Of a stretch of 64,000 nucleotides of DNA, positions 63,538 through 64,000 are shown one piece after another. Location of the stretch: assembly GCF_018129025.1 (NCBI RefSeq), contig NZ_JAAEDI010000001.1, forward strand, positions 1-64,000. The letters run 5' to 3'. A program made the position numbers and the translations under genes. Each line of letters begins with the position of its first letter. The first letter of the stretch is position 1. The notes under the pieces are model-generated. The model was not told the origin of the DNA, made no database searches, and saw nothing but the letters and a program-made list of their open reading frames with translations. Source of the stretch: Neoroseomonas terrae (lineage in GTDB: Bacteria; Pseudomonadota; Alphaproteobacteria; Acetobacterales; Acetobacteraceae).

Positions 63538-64000
63538 CTGCACCCGTCGCGCCCTGCTCGCCCTCCCCGCACTGCTGCTCGCCCGTCCCGCCGCAGCCGC
63601 CTTCACGCTTTCCGACCGCGGCCTCACCCAGGGCGGCTTCGTCGTCGGCCATGCTCCGCCGGGGTCGCGCGCGGCGCTTGATGGCCGGGCGCTGCGCGTC
63701 ACGGCGGACGGCACCTTCGCCTTTGGCTTCGGGCGCGACCACGGCACGGCGGCGGTGCTCACCGTCATCGGACCGGACAACCGGCGGGAGGAACGCCGCC
63801 TCCCCATCGCGCGGCGACGCTGGCAGGAACAACGGATCAACGGCCTGCCGCCCGCGCAGGTGACCCCCGATGAGGAAACGCTCCAGCGCATCTTGCGGGA
63901 GCGCGAGAAGCTTGCCGCTGCCCGCGCGGTCGACAGCCCGCTGACGGGGTTTTCGCAGGGGTTCATCGCGCCGGCGACCGGGCGCATTTCGGGCGTCTAC
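63515..64000 (+). CDS. M23-type peptidase, N-terminal part (3' end outside window)
   Basis: The frame runs to the window edge (162 codons seen). A signal peptide (RRALLALPALLLARPAAA) leads to a domain reading GGFVVGHAPPGSRAALDGRA, LRVTADGTFAFGFGRDHG and a linker DEETLQRILREREKLAAARA, ending GFIAPATGRISGVY, the usual lead-in to an M23 (LytM) endopeptidase domain; the catalytic part is beyond the window. The only start in frame near the signal peptide is GTG 63515, which is the first triplet of the hairpin at the end of site D; GGAG lies four bases before it. So the start codon may be masked by the hairpin. Confidence 0.65.
   Translation, partial: MEGQSPSTCTRRALLALPALLLARPAAAAFTLSDRGLTQGGFVVGHAPPGSRAALDGRALRVTADGTFAFGFGRDHGTAAVLTVIGPDNRREERRLPIARRRWQEQRINGLPPAQVTPDEETLQRILREREKLAAARAVDSPLTGFSQGFIAPATGRISGVY

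Overview
The window looks like chromosomal DNA from a high-GC alphaproteobacterium, most likely a Roseomonas-like member of the Acetobacteraceae. The reasons are very high GC with strong G/C third positions, four or more tripartite-tricarboxylate style gene contexts with three Bug (TctC) periplasmic receptors, a CaiB/BaiF CoA-transferase, a fused shikimate kinase/3-dehydroquinate synthase, and phasin, XerD and Mla-type lipid transport genes. No rRNA, CRISPR array, insertion sequence or replication origin was seen. One tRNA (Gln, UUG) is present.

Layout. 1-1.3 kb: the tail of a serine recombinase next to tRNA-Gln, a possible edge of an integrated element. 1.5-6.7 kb: ispE coupled to a TPR lipoprotein, a Bug receptor and an aldehyde dehydrogenase. 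7-14.8 kb: rightward run of MFS permease, CinA C-domain, MoxR ATPase with a CoxE-type VWA protein, class V aminotransferase, CYTH protein and ADP-forming acyl-CoA synthetase. 14.9-19.2 kb: a secreted duplicated-domain protein and an Mla-type ABC operon with a STAS-fused permease. 19.3-27.1 kb: leftward catabolic cluster containing a SuyA/SuyB-like pair, an Ldh-family dehydrogenase, two Bug receptors, an enolase-superfamily enzyme and an odd PaaK-like ligase; the best reading is uptake and breakdown of a small hydroxy acid, possibly sulfolactate. 27.1-35.4 kb: aminotransferase, an isolated FliI, MTA phosphorylase, a tiny lipoprotein, a secreted NTR-like/pentapeptide protein, YchF, Pth and ribosomal L25. 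35.6-43.5 kb: DUF2339 membrane protein, an aconitase, an isocitrate-lyase/PEP-mutase family enzyme and a divergent aldehyde dehydrogenase with a promoter overlapped by a palindrome. 43.5-47 kb: a tightly overlapped GST-RidA-GST-phosphatase operon and prs. 47.3-52.6 kb: YD-repeat secreted protein, phasin, TetR, ProC, MFS and AccA. 52.7-54.6 kb: a two-gene zinc-starvation unit (DUF1826 and COG0523 GTPase) behind a promoter overlapped by a good Zur-box match. 54.6-64 kb: XerD with a 49-residue membrane protein, AroK-AroB, sulfotransferase, CoA-transferase, metallopeptidase, pterin dehydratase, PurD, XseA and the start of an M23 peptidase.

The most unusual signal is not a gene. At four sites (6.7-7.05, 45.9-46.1, 51.4-51.6 and 63.3-63.5 kb) there is a family of paired, inverted, hairpin-rich elements. 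Each unit carries a GC-rich outer hairpin and an inner hairpin of the type CCAAAGGCC/GGCCTTTGG, and each site holds two units facing each other around an unrelated spacer. A fifth site (34.6-34.7 kb) has the same architecture with different sequence. All five lie just behind a stop codon, between genes that read the same way. Paired base changes keep the hairpins intact, which points to selection on the structure.
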